Below, piece by piece: positions 22,230 through 33,159 of a DNA stretch of 64,000 nucleotides (position 1 is the stretch's first letter; each line of letters opens with the position of its first letter). The DNA lies in NCBI GenBank assembly GCA_032164245.1, contig JAVMKO010000009.1, positions 82,874,712-82,938,711 of the forward strand, given 5' to 3'. Origin of the DNA: Sternotherus odoratus. Lineage: Eukaryota > Chordata > Testudines > Kinosternidae. A model generated the notes under the pieces. That model was not told the DNA's origin and made no database searches. It was given only the letters and a program-made list of their open reading frames with translations. A program made the translations under genes and the position numbers.

Positions 22230-22926
22230 CAGGGGTGGGCAAACTTTTTTGCCCAAGGGCCACATTGGGGTTCAAAATTGGATGGAGGGCCTGGTAGGGA
22301 AGTTTGTGCCTTTCCAAACAGCCTCGCCCCACCCCCATCCAACCCCCTCCCACTTTCCACCCCCTGACTGCCCCCCAGAACCTCTGACCCATCCAATCCC
22401 GCCCCCCATTCCTTGTCCCCTGATTACTCCCTCCAGAGACCTGCCCCTAACCACCCCCCCAAGACCCCACTCCCATTTAAGCCCACCTGCTCCTTGTCTT
22501 CTGACTGCCCCCTCCAGAGACCCCCCTTTGCCCCTAATCACCGCCCTGGCCCCTGACTCACCAGACCCCTAGCCACACCTCTGCCCCCTAAGACTCCCAC
22601 ACCCTATCCGACTCTCATGCCCTATCCAACCCCTTCCCCATCCCCTGACTGTCCCCCAAGACCCTCTGGCTCTTCTACAATCCTCCCGACCCCCTTACCA
22701 CGCCACTCAGAACAGCATGTCTGGCCCGGAGCCAGACACGCTGCCGTGCTGATCCGCCCACCCCCAGAACACTGTTTGCGCGGTGCGCTGACGCTGCGGT
22801 GGCAGTGTCTGGGGAAACAGCGGCGGCGGGAGGACCTGGCCCCCCCAGCTGGGAGCTTGGGGGGCTGGACGGAATTAGCCCGCGCGGGCCGGATGTGGTC
22901 TGTGGGCCGTAGTTCGCTCACCCCTG
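22230..22926 (+). mobile_element. hAT MITE family A, intron 1 copy
   Basis: The ends are CAGGGGTGGGCAAACTTTTT and GTAGTTCGCTCACCCCTG. Flanks CTCTAGTA (22222-22229) and CTCCAGCA (22927-22934) agree at six of eight positions. The interior is C-rich with many CCCCTGAC-type blocks and no transposase. A second copy of this family lies inverted at 56561-57201 in intron 2. The open frames that cross this copy are low-complexity and not genes. Confidence 0.88.
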
Positions 22927-22934
22927 CTCCAGCA

Positions 22935-24075
22935 GCACCTTAAGATAATTCAGAAGAAGTAATTGTTTCAGGCTTTTGACTGCAACAGCAAATAGCAAGA
23001 ACAACTTTATTCACGCAGACAAAAGAAGGAAAAGTTGTTGCAATGATCGGTAATGCCACTGCAGTTGAATTTCCATTATAAGCCTCTGTTGTCCAGGGTT
23101 TATAACTCGGCTATAACAACTCACTGGGCTGAAACCTGGCATTGGCGTTACTTAATAGGTGGAAGAAATTGATTTTAATAGGTGTATAACTATTTCCCTG
23201 GAACCGTGCAACCGAACTGTCCTACTCTCTGCTTCATGTAAGTAAACATGCTCCTGTTAACGACCAACATTTACCAGGGATAGACCCAGCGCTGCCCCAG
23301 TAGGGCTCTCATGCTCATGAGGAGCTTGCTTTTCTGCATGGGTAATGGGTGTTTTCCCAAGTGCTACGTGGGTAGAGGCATTGCAGGGAGAGCAAAGTGA
23401 TCTGGAGAGACCATATTGTGTGTAAACCTTTTTTATCTCTTTCTCTAAATGGAAACCTGTTTTGAAGTGGAAAGTATGGTGGTCGCACTCAGTCATTCAT
23501 GCTGGTGAATCCTGCAGATCTCCTCCCACCCAGTGTTCAATGAGCTGCGGCCGTAGGGAGACTCCACCAGCACCATGAAACTGATTAGTGTCACCCTCCT
23601 TGGCGGTTGTTGGAAGGGTAGCACTGGCAACATTACAGAAGCACTACTGTGTAGGAGCACAGATACTAGCATGCTGGGTGGTCCTTCTGCCTATTGCTAG
23701 GTGCTACCAGCAATTGACCTTGTAGGCAGCCTCTCCTTCGTAGTGGCCTGGGAAAAGGGCACATTCTCCCCCCCCCCCCCCCACATTTTTTGCTTCCTTC
23801 TTGAGTTTCCAACTCCACCTGAGTATCAAGACCTTGGACATTGAAATTCAGGGCTGATCCTGGGACAGACTGTATGTTGAGCAGGTCACGGATGGTAGGA
23901 AGAGGAGAAGGGCTTGTGTTTTGGGGGCAGAACTGGGGTGAGGTTCAACTCGCAGTTTTAAAAAACAACCCCCCCCCAAAAAAAACAAACAAATAAACAA
24001 ACAGCAGATGATCAGTGACTTCCTCCTCTGGATGTCCTGTTTGTCTGGGCCTTTCAGCATTGTTTGCGATTACCT
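22935..24075. other. GPC4: Intron 1, no gene seen
   Basis: Unremarkable intron. A C15 tract lies at 23768-23782 and an AAAC-rich stretch at 23979-24003. Confidence 0.5.
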
Positions 24076-24079
24076 TGTA

Positions 24080-24150
24080 TTACAGCAGTACCCATGTCGG
24101 CCCCTGTTGCGCTAGGCGCTGTATAGGAAGTTGTGACCCTGTCTGAAGCG
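24080..24150 (-). repeat. Old SINE/L2-tail-like repeat fragment
   Basis: The motif GTTGCGCTAGGCGCTGTATA after a GCCCC-containing stretch recurs at 62560-62650 (ATGCTAGGCGCTGAGTAAAC). On the opposite strand it has partners at 29250-29340 and 59711-59790. I take these as remnants of one old amniote MIR- or L2-tail-like family; the exact family is not settled. Confidence 0.45.
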
Positions 24151-24550
24151 TTTTACTGTTGGGCCAGCATGGAGCCCCATTGAGCTCTGTCCTGGTGCGA
24201 TGGGGGGCCTGGGAGTGCATAGACCTTTTGCGTAACTGAGCTTTGAGCATGTGTGTCCTGAAGGATGTAGAGATGAGCTCATTCTTACTGCGTTTCCTCT
24301 AACGTGAGACCCAAAAAATCCCAAACCAAATGGATTTTCTGTAATACAAACTGGCTGTAGGTGTTTGGCTCTGCTCCTTGTGGCAGATCAATAGGTCCCC
24401 GTGTGACTCCGGGCTAGGGCGAGATTAAGCTAATTAGTGGCAAAGGTGTGATTTGTAATAAACTAATACTGTTCCTGCAGTGCACGTAAACAGGCTTTAT
24501 CATGGGTGCGACCATCCATTGCATTGCTTCCGCTCTCTTCGCATCTCTTT

Positions 24551-24725
24551 GGGTCTGTCTACACAGCAAAGAACCCCCTCTCCCTCCCCCCCCACCTGGC
24601 CTGGTCCATTTGACTCGGGCTCTTGGGGCTTAGGGGTGGGGCTGCTTCATTGTTGTGTATCCTCCCACCTCACAGGGGCCTAGAGCCCGGAGACCAGCCC
24701 AAGCCTAGACGTCTGCACAGCAAGC
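24551..24725. repeat. Degenerate MITE-like repeat
   Basis: GGGTCTGTCTACACAGCAA at the left and GACGTCTGCACAGCAAGCC at the right bracket a GC-rich middle with GACTCGGGCTC and AGAGCCCGG motifs. This resembles a common reptile repeat with TCTACACTGC-type ends. No target duplication could be identified. Confidence 0.4.
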
Positions 24726-25164
24726 CTGGGTCGACTGGCACTGGGCCAGCGGTGGGTGTCTAGTAATGTGTAGATGTAATGATTCACATGAGACAAGACA
24801 AAGTGCACATCATTCCCTGGAAGGGGGGGGGGGGAGGGGTGCTGCCTTCTCTCTTTTTCTTTTTTAGTTAAAAAACCTTTTTTTTTTGGCGGGTTATCTG
24901 AAAACCAAATAAAAACAGCAAGTCTCCATGAAAACCAAAGCGGGGATCTGAGGATGCCAGCCCTCTACTTACAAAAGACTAGCACAGCTAATGCAAGGAC
25001 TAGATCCTTGAGACCTGACCTGAGAAGGGCTTAGGGTAGGAAGATAGCAGCGAGGAGGGAAGTCTGTTGGTCGGACTGGCCTCTTCTCAGGCCAGGCTAG
25101 TTGTTTACAGCCAGTACCAAGAAATGCCCATCTTACTTACTAGGTTTGCTGTGTGTATTCCAGA

Positions 25165-25757
25165 GTATAAGAACAGCCATACTGGGTTAGACCAAAGGTT
25201 CACCGACAGTGGCCAATGCCAGGTACCCCAGAGAGAATGAACAGAACATGTAATCACCAAGTGATCCATCCCGTCACCCATTTCCAGCTTCAGGCAAACA
25301 GGATAGGGACACCAGCCCTGTCCATCCTGGCTAATAGCAACTGAACTTATCTGAACTTTGTTGAACCGTTATAGTCTTGTCCTTCACAACATCCTCTGGC
25401 AAGGAGTTCCACAGGTTGGCAGTGCGTTGTATGAAAAAATACTTCCTATTGTTTGGTTTTTAAATTTGCTACCAATATATTCTATTTGGTGACCCGTAAT
25501 TATTGTGTTATGAGAAGGAGTAAATAACACTTCCTTGTTTACTTTCTCCACACCAGTCATGATTTTATAGACCTCTGTCAAATCCCTCCTTCGCTGTCTC
25601 TTTTCCAGACTGAACAGTCCCAGTTTTATTAATCTCTCCTCATACAGAAGCTGTTTCATACCCCTCATAATTTGTGTTGCCCTTTTCTGAACCTTTTCCA
25701 ATTCCAATACATCTTTTTTTTTAGATGGGACAACCACATCTGCATGCAGAAAACATC
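25165..25757 (-). mobile_element. CR1/L2-group LINE, antisense 3' part with reverse transcriptase tail
   Basis: On the minus strand, an open stretch (about 25737 to 25384) encodes the C-terminal RT region typical of CR1-like LINEs, with LEKVQKRATQIMRG, YEERLIKLGLFSLEKR and RRRDLTEVYKIMTG in order. It runs without a stop for 117 codons but lacks the catalytic part. The 3' untranslated part (25165-25380) contains the motif GCCATACTGGGTTAGACC also found in the copy at 42295. The copy is 5'-truncated. Confidence 0.85.
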
Positions 25758-25845
25758 CCTGTGACTCCTCTCAAACAGCAGTGCAGCAAAGGCTGTTAAC
25801 CTTTGTACTGGACATTTAGTGTTCTTTGGAAGAGGGGGTCACAAA

Positions 25846-26027
25846 GGCCTGGTCTACACTTTGAGTTTTGCCAGTATAACCCTGCTGATTAGTGGTGTGA
25901 TATATGTATTTTTAATCTGACATAGTGGTGCTAGTTAACACCTTGGTGTAGTTAGCTATACCACTTACCATTATAAAGCATTTTCTGCTTGACTTAAAGA
26001 GGCACCATTTTACTTGTGGACAAGGCC
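25846..26027. mobile_element. MITE with GGCCTGGTCTACAC ends
   Basis: Ends GGCCTGGTCTACAC and GTGGACAAGGCC form an imperfect inverted repeat, flanked by AAA on both sides. Similar GGCYNTGTCTACAC ends occur at 32884, 38297 and 52800. The three-base flank fits a Harbinger-like element but is weak evidence. No coding capacity. Confidence 0.6.
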
Positions 26028-28450
26028 AAAGTATGAGTTTGCAGCTGTGTAGGAAGCTATCCTGAATTCTGCTCCATCTCTGGGCTTGCTTTCTGAAAGC
26101 TACCTTCTTGGGTTTGGCTCTCCCAAACTGACTCTTTCCGAGGTTGCCAAGAAGATGGAGTGCTCAGGTGGCCAGCCGGGCGATGTGATTTCAGTGGAAA
26201 AGTGCAGTGACTTGAGTAGTGAGACTTGGGCCAGGACTACAGGGTGTGTTGCTCTTCTATGGTTGAAAGGCAGCTGTAATCTTTGACTTTCTGTTCCTCC
26301 TAGTCAAGAGAAGTTTTCATACTGTTCTGGGACTGCACTGGCCCTGTGAGGCTTGGGGTTTGTTGCACGGTCCACTTAGCGTGTGAACTCCGTAAAGCCA
26401 CCTTGGACTGATAAACAAACCTTAGGCTTTTCGTCCGGTAGGTGTGCTTTGACGCATGTTTGGGGGGGGGGGGGGGGGAAGAGATGAGAAGACTCTTAAA
26501 GAGATCCCGTACAGCCGTTCCTCCTTCTTCTTCTCCTCTTCGCTCCTGGTGGAGCATAAGGCGCCAACCATTCTTCTCCATTCGCTGAAGATTTGGTTGA
26601 CGTTTCTGTAGCATCCGACAGCCGTTCCTATGTGGGCCAAAAGATGTTTGTGATAATCATCCCCACGTTGAATAGTGACTGATCAGAAAGTGTGTGCACG
26701 CCCACTGAGCTGCCCTGTTGCTACCTTCCAGCAGATCTGCTTTTAATGTATTTTATGTTTATATACCAAGGGGCTGGGGGGATGGTGGGGAAAATGCGAC
26801 CTCCTTCTCTATACCTGCAGCAGATGCAATCGGGCTGATTTTCAATATTCCTCTCCTCCCTATTTGCCTGATCTGTTTTTTTTGTTTGGCCTGTCGGTGG
26901 CACTCCCAAATCAGATGAGTGGGGTGCTGCAAAAATGATTTCCATTTCTGATTCTGAAGAACACCAGTGCCTACCAGCTTTGGGGTGAGGGCTGAACCTT
27001 CGACTCACTCTTAAACCACCCTTCCACTCTGTAGGGCTGGTCAGTTTTAGTTTGTGAAGGGAAGAACTGTCAATACACAACTGAATGCTTTGCTTCAGCA
27101 CTGTGGGGCCTGCCCTTGGGGAAAACATATTGAAACCAATTTTGGGGCTGAGAAATGACAACTTAACTTTTGTAAAGATTTTTCTCTGCCATAAATTTGT
27201 GTGCTAATATGACAAAGAATATTCGTGGCATAGGCTAAGCTGACAGACAGCTCCAGCCTGGAGCGGGAGAAAGTGTATTAGTAGAATGCCTGATAGAGCT
27301 ACTGAGTGTAAGGCAGAGATTGCTTGGATCCAGCAGAAAGGTTAATTTAGCAATATTTTACGGAGTCAACTTTCTTTTTTTCTCTTCCCTAATTTCTCTT
27401 CCCAACACTGTCTTATGTTTGACTAGAAATCCTGTAATCCTTTTAGATTACGTCCAGAGAATATTAGAGGCCTGTCCCAAAGGAAAGTTGGTTTTTCTGA
27501 CATAGGTTACATTATCCTGGTAAGTACAGTAAACTACTTGTGTAAAGTTGGATTGCTTATATAACTGATGCCTTGGCAGTTAGAGAAGCAATGCCTGCTG
27601 GGAGTAACTGGCAGGAATTTGAGCACATTTCCCAGGTAAAAAAAACATTAACTATAGCTGCACTTGTAAACGCCAGGCTATTACTTATGCGGAAAAGGTC
27701 TTAACAGAACATTGTAATTCTCTAGAAAGGAAAAAGCAATACAACCTGCAAATATTCCCGTTCCCCCAGTAGGTTGTTGAGACTCAGCTATGGCACAGTG
27801 TGTGTGCTGGTATGCTGAGGAAACTTGGTGGCAGATATGCCAAACCTGTGAAAAAACCGCAGAAATTGGGCTTGTGTTTGGTTTAATTGGCTTGAGTTGC
27901 TTGTTTGGCTAGTTTTTGGCTTGTAGCTTGTTGCTGCTTTTTAATTTGATTGGCTCCTGGCAAGCAGGGGTAGGGTTGGGGGGGGGGGAAGCCGTGGCAA
28001 GGGGGAGAGAGAGTCAGGGTGCATAGCGGGCTCACCACAGTTCTGGACTGCAGGTCAGGGGGATCTAGTCACATAGAGTGGTGTGGTTCTTAGGGTTTGG
28101 CTTGTTTTGAAATGGGATTAGCTTGATGTTTGGTGTATTGGGAAAGTCAGGGTGCTTATTTACCGCGTGAAAGTTGGCAGCTGGGCCTGGTGGTGTTGCG
28201 TGTGACCTGAAGTTGGGTGTGTCTTGCCTAGTATGGGTGAGGACAGTGTGCTGGAGTACTTCACAGAACTGCCGCGCATGTAACTACAAGTGCCATAGTC
28301 CGTTCCTTACTAAATGAAGTTTAAGACCAGAGTGTCCACGCCGGGGCTTGCAATCCTTTGACTAAATTGCCCTATTAAAATGGTTTTAGGTGGTGCAACA
28401 AAGCTAGAATGTTTCACACTTATGTTTAAACTCCCTAATTTAGGGGTAGG

Positions 28451-28455
<5 letters not shown>
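26028..28455. other. GPC4: Intron 1, no gene seen
   Basis: Intron with a G17 tract at 26462-26478 and a G11 tract at 27978-27988. No exon-like frame or transposon boundary was identified. Confidence 0.5.
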
Positions 28456-28491
<36 letters not shown>

Positions 28492-28494
28492 CGC
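28456..28494. repeat. (TG)n(CG)n alternating purine-pyrimidine tract
   Basis: About 14 TG dinucleotides pass directly into about five CG dinucleotides. Such a tract is a strong candidate for Z-DNA formation, and the CG part is unusual in a CpG-depleted intron. Confidence 0.92.
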
Positions 28495-29099
28495 CTTGAT
28501 CCTGGTCAGAGAATGTAGGAGGAATCTACCATCTCCTGAGCTGCCTCCTATAGATCTGGGCCCAAGGCAGGGCTTGGAATTACAGCGAGACCTGCCTTTT
28601 AGTCAGTTCTGAGTGCTGGCCTTGGTAGGGAAGTTATGCAGCGGGGGACCTCTACCGCAAATTCTAACAGTCCAAGTGTGGGGTCTTGGATGCTAACTTC
28701 CCTTTTAAAAAAAAACTGTGAGGAACCTGGAGGTCATTGGGGCAGACGCTAACAGCAAGAAAAAGACGACACAAAACAGCAGAGGCCTATTTGTGGAGAC
28801 ATCTGCTGTCTGGTTCCATGCTGGACACTTGGGAAGGAGCCAGCTCATTGAGCAGCACAGTGTGAGCCTCAAAAGAAATTGGCAGTGGGCAGAGGTGACT
28901 GCTCCCTCGAGACTTGCTTGGTTAATTTGCTGCCAGCCGGAACTTGAAGGCCCCTTTTAAGAAGTGAGAGGAGAATAAAGACGACAGTGTGTGACTTCGG
29001 ACTCTCCAAGCTACTGCTGTTCTGGGTGCTCTGTACATCTTGACGTGGTGGCATACAGGACACTCAAATGGCTCTTAATGAATGAAACTCATCCGAGGT

Positions 29100-29340
29100 A
29101 CAATAGCCATAGTCACAGCCTTAGAGTCAAGCACATGCTTTTAAGTGCTTTGCTGGAACAGGACCTTAATATCTCTGTGCCTTCGGTCCCCATCAGTACA
29201 ATGGGGAAATTCTTCCTTTGTCTCATCTGTTCAGACAGTCAGGGATTGTATCTTGCTCTGTGTTTGTCCAGGGTACTCTACCCTGAGGCCCTGACTTCAG
29301 CTGGGGTCTCTGTGCCTGGTTGCAATGTTAATAAATAATT
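29100..29340 (+). repeat. MIR/L2-tail-like SINE relic
   Basis: CTCTGTGCCTTCGGTCCCCA, CAGTACAATGGGGAAATTC and CAGGGATTGTATCTTGCTCT occur in the order of MIR-like SINEs and their tails, ending with GTTAATAAATAA. It is strongly diverged and partly spliced with another repeat motif (AGTCAAGCACATGCTTTTAA). Confidence 0.5.
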
Positions 29341-29345
29341 CTTAT

Positions 29346-32300
29346 AAGAGATGCTCATTGCAAGTCTACTCTATAAAGCACTAAACTGCACTTAAGAATC
29401 AGACTGCAGTTTGTGATGCCTTCTCAGTGGTTCTTTGGTTGTTCCCTTACTCAATAACTTGCAAAACTTGGTAGTTTGCAAGAGGTCTCACAGGTACTGG
29501 TGGGAATGAAGAAGTTGTGCTGTGATTCGTTACTCTGACTGGGTACAGTTTTGTTTGTTGTGACCGAGGGTGAAGCTGGCAATTCCTTTCCTCCCACCCC
29601 TAGTTATGCCTAATGTCCCAATTTCAGGCCATTGTTTCAAAGGTCCTGGGAATATAGCAGCTTAATTTTTGGTCTCTTGTTTCCCATGTCTCTTATTCCA
29701 TTGCTTATTTGCCTTTCCCTGTCTGAAATTTCAAGTTCAGACATGTGCCTTCTCAAGGGTTTGTCATATTTACACTAACCGTCTCAGAAAGTTAAACTTA
29801 AAAGAACACTTTCCTCCAGAAAAATTAGCAACCATTAACCTACAAGCTTTGTGTATAAAGTTGCATTTCTTTATTTATAAACAGTGGCTTTGGGGCAACT
29901 TTATGACGACCCTGGTTAGATTTAAATCTTGCGCATTTCAACATTTTTTTGGTGCTGTTTTTTGCAAAAGGAAAACAATCTTCCCCCCACTCGCCTCAAC
30001 CCCCATCTTGCAGTAATGATTTGCATGAGTTCTTAGCTTTGAAATTGGAAAGCAATTTTAAAGAGTGGTGTTATGATTTGAAAAAGAGGCATATGTGTTT
30101 CTTCAGAACATTACAGAGCACAGATTGCTTATTGGCTCCCCCATCTCATTTCTCCCAATGGTTGTGGCAAACTGAGTTTGCAAAGGGGCAATGTAGTTGT
30201 GGTTCTGAGGTTAGACATTGAGGGAAGTCGTCTAAAGAATTCTGTTGGTGGTTTAGATTGTTTTTCAGGAAAGCTAGGAAGTCAAAAGGTCAGTTTGCCG
30301 ATTTATTCCATCAGTCCTAGATGGACAGGAAGAAAACTTCATATGATCTTCTGTTGCCTTCTGAAGTTATTAACAGTATATGGGAGACTTCCTAGCAGAT
30401 AGTTCTGTCACTGAATTAATTTGGGGCATGGGTCCTCCCAACATAGCATAACTGGTGTATCTAATGGGGCTGCTGCTTGATCACAGAAACCACTAATATC
30501 CTCTTGCGAGTAGATTTGGACATTCACTGTCTTGCTAGTGACTTCCCACTGTCTGAGGTTTGCCAAATTCTAGGAGCAAACATTAGTGGCTTGACATTTG
30601 GGCGGGGGGGGGGGGGGAGAGAAATATGGAAGAACAGATGAAGGCTACTGGAGTGAGTGTCACAATCTTAGGTCCCCATCTTCTGCGGTTTCTGGCCTTC
30701 TTTTTCCTAATCTTGGGAGCTGTCCTGACCGAATGGGCATAGAGAAAGAGTTGGCGATGGCATCTGGGTGCCTATTCGCTCCAGCTGAATTCCAAATGCT
30801 GTCCAAGATGAAGTGGGATCAGCAGCTCCAGCCCATTTCAACTAACTTCTTAACTCTTTTACCACAAAGAAAAACGATCCTCTTTGGTACCCTCTCAGAG
30901 ACTGTCAGATGGGTATTTTCCTTCTAAAAACATTCTCCAGCCAACAAGGGATGTGGTTAAAGTGAAATTCTCATTTAATATGTTAATGCTTTAACTGGTT
31001 TTCCTCCCCCCCCCTTTAATAAAAGGATTAACAGTGTCTTTGCCATAATACTAAGCAGGCTGAGCCTCTGTATGCCAAATCCCAGGTCTGTTTAACACTG
31101 TTCATTGTTGGACATTGACTGGGTGACATTACCACTGTTGGCCTATTTATTCCATCTAAATTAATACACCACCAGTTAGGTACTTTTGAGAACGTTGCCT
31201 CTAGTCTGCAACAGAAAACATCGCATTATCACCCTGGCCACAGACGCCACATCTAAAATGAAGGAACTTGTTTCCTTTTGGGAGGCCTTTTGCCAATCTC
31301 AAGGTTGAAATGGCGCATCTATTGACCTAAATTTAGCCTGTTACATTGGTGGAACAACTGGGGAGTTACAGATATGGAAGAGAGACTGATTGCTACATTT
31401 TTCTCAGGTTGTTTATCTTGTTGCTTCAAAAATGTCTTGTAGAAAGTTATCCACTTCCTTGTAATTCTGTGTCTATTTCTTACTTTCCCCTGCATTAGGA
31501 CAGAACTCTTATTTAGACTGTAATTTGTTTTATAAGAAAACAAGTACTCAGCGTACTTGTAGATTAACTCTCTGTTCTGGAGTTGTCTCGTTGGATTCTT
31601 TGGAGGTCACTACGTTGCAATGAGGCAAGGCTTGTAGGGAAAGATTTTTTTCAGTGGGAACTGGAGAGTGGTGAGCACTTTTGAAAATTAGGTCACTTCT
31701 TTGTAGGTGCCCAGTGGCAGCCCACCTTTTTGAAAATCTGTCCCCCAGTTGTGCGTGCTGAACACTTCTGAAAATTTGGCACTTCGTATATGTATGTTGC
31801 TGGCAGTTTTTGACTTGCTGTTGATTAAAAAATAATGTACATATGTAGGACTGCTGCACTTATGAGAAACTTTCTCCATCACAAGCTGTGAAGGCAGCTC
31901 GTGGTTTAATTTTTTTTCTCATAGGCAATAGTGGAATTAGTGCACACTAACAACGTTATATGTGGATGGTAGTAAAACGACAAGCGGTAACTGAATGTAA
32001 ATTAAATTATTCCTCATTCTTGTATAAAAGACAAAATGTAAGGTGTGTTTGTGTAAATTTGTTGATGCTTATAGACTTCTTTACTAAAAGCAAGTGGAGT
32101 ACAGTGTTTTGTGCAAAGGGGAAATATGTAGTTGGTGGGGGCGGGGAAATCCTAGAAAAGGTTTTTGCACACAGGAAACAAAGCATCAGCATGCATGTCA
32201 TAGCTAATAAAGTTTGCTTGGATCTTAATTGTTCTGCTTCACTTCGCAAAGTAATTGAAACTTCCTTTTTGCTGCAGGTCTCTTCTCCCCCCCCCCCCCC

Positions 32301-32883
32301 CCCCATGAACTATTCTTAAAAGAATGTCTTTTGGTCAGTGAGTTTGAGGAACTTGGTTCCAAATGCAGTTCCAAAATGAGTTTACCAGGCGAGTGGTCAG
32401 TCAGAGGTTTACAGGGAAAATTACTTACATCTGCAAGTTGTTTCTCTAAGTTGAAAAACATTTAGATCCAATAAGCCCTGAAAGCGAGGTTTTATAGGGA
32501 CTCTTGAGCATATAAATGAAGCTCTTGTAATCGCTGGGATGTGATAACCTTTTTGTAAAAATAGGGTTCCTATAAAATAAATAGTAGTTCAAGTTGAGGT
32601 GATAAAACATCTGGTAAACTTTGCTTGCTTGGATCCTGGTGTCCTGTGAAATTGACAAATAATTCCCTTTCTGAAGACCGATAGTGATGGATTCTGAACT
32701 TACTTAAATTAGGTGCAACCCCACTGAGTTGAGTGCGGGTTAGCCAGTGCAGTATTTGGTCAAGAAATCAAGCACTCTGCCCACAAATTAGCATCTAATC
32801 TGCACTGAAGACTAAGATGACTATTTCTGCTGTGGACAAAACCAGTTATTGTCACATTGGAATGTAGATAGCCTAGGACTGTA
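29346..32883. other. GPC4: Intron 1, no gene seen
   Basis: AT-rich intron. A G14 tract lies at 30604-30617, a C9 tract at 31006-31014 and a C18 tract at 32287-32304. Position 31672-31786 (CTTTTGAAAATTAGGTCAC ... CACTTCTGAAAATTTGGCAC) resembles an old amniote repeat related to 11494-11585. Confidence 0.5.
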
Positions 32884-33159
32884 GGCTTGTTTGTCTACAC
32901 TACACAGCTTTTAGTGATTATGCCTGTGGTGCTACAGCTGTGCTGCTAAAAGTCGCGCAGTGTAGCTGCTGTTTGGCTCTCTTGCCGACAAAATCATCCA
33001 CCCACAACAAGTGAAGTTTGTGTTATTGGCAGGAGAGCACTCCTGCTGACAAAACACTGTTTGCACTGTGCTTGTCTCCGGCAAAACTTGTGTGTGTGTG
33101 TGTGTAACACCTCTAAAAGACAAAAGTTTTGTCATTTAATTGCCAGTGTAGACATAGCC
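32884..33159. mobile_element. MITE with TGTCTACAC ends, 276 bp
   Basis: Left end GGCTTGTTTGTCTACACT and right end AGTGTAGACATAGCC form an inverted repeat. The interior has GCCGACAAAA and GCAGGAGAGCACTCCTGCTG hairpin motifs and a short (TG)8 run at about 33090-33105. Target flanks (GTA and ATA) do not match fully, so the superfamily is uncertain, with Harbinger-like favoured. Confidence 0.7.

Noticed and set aside
24823..24834. Telomere-like or regulatory role for G/C homopolymers
   Set aside because: The runs are pure G or C without TTAGGG structure; treated only as simple repeats.
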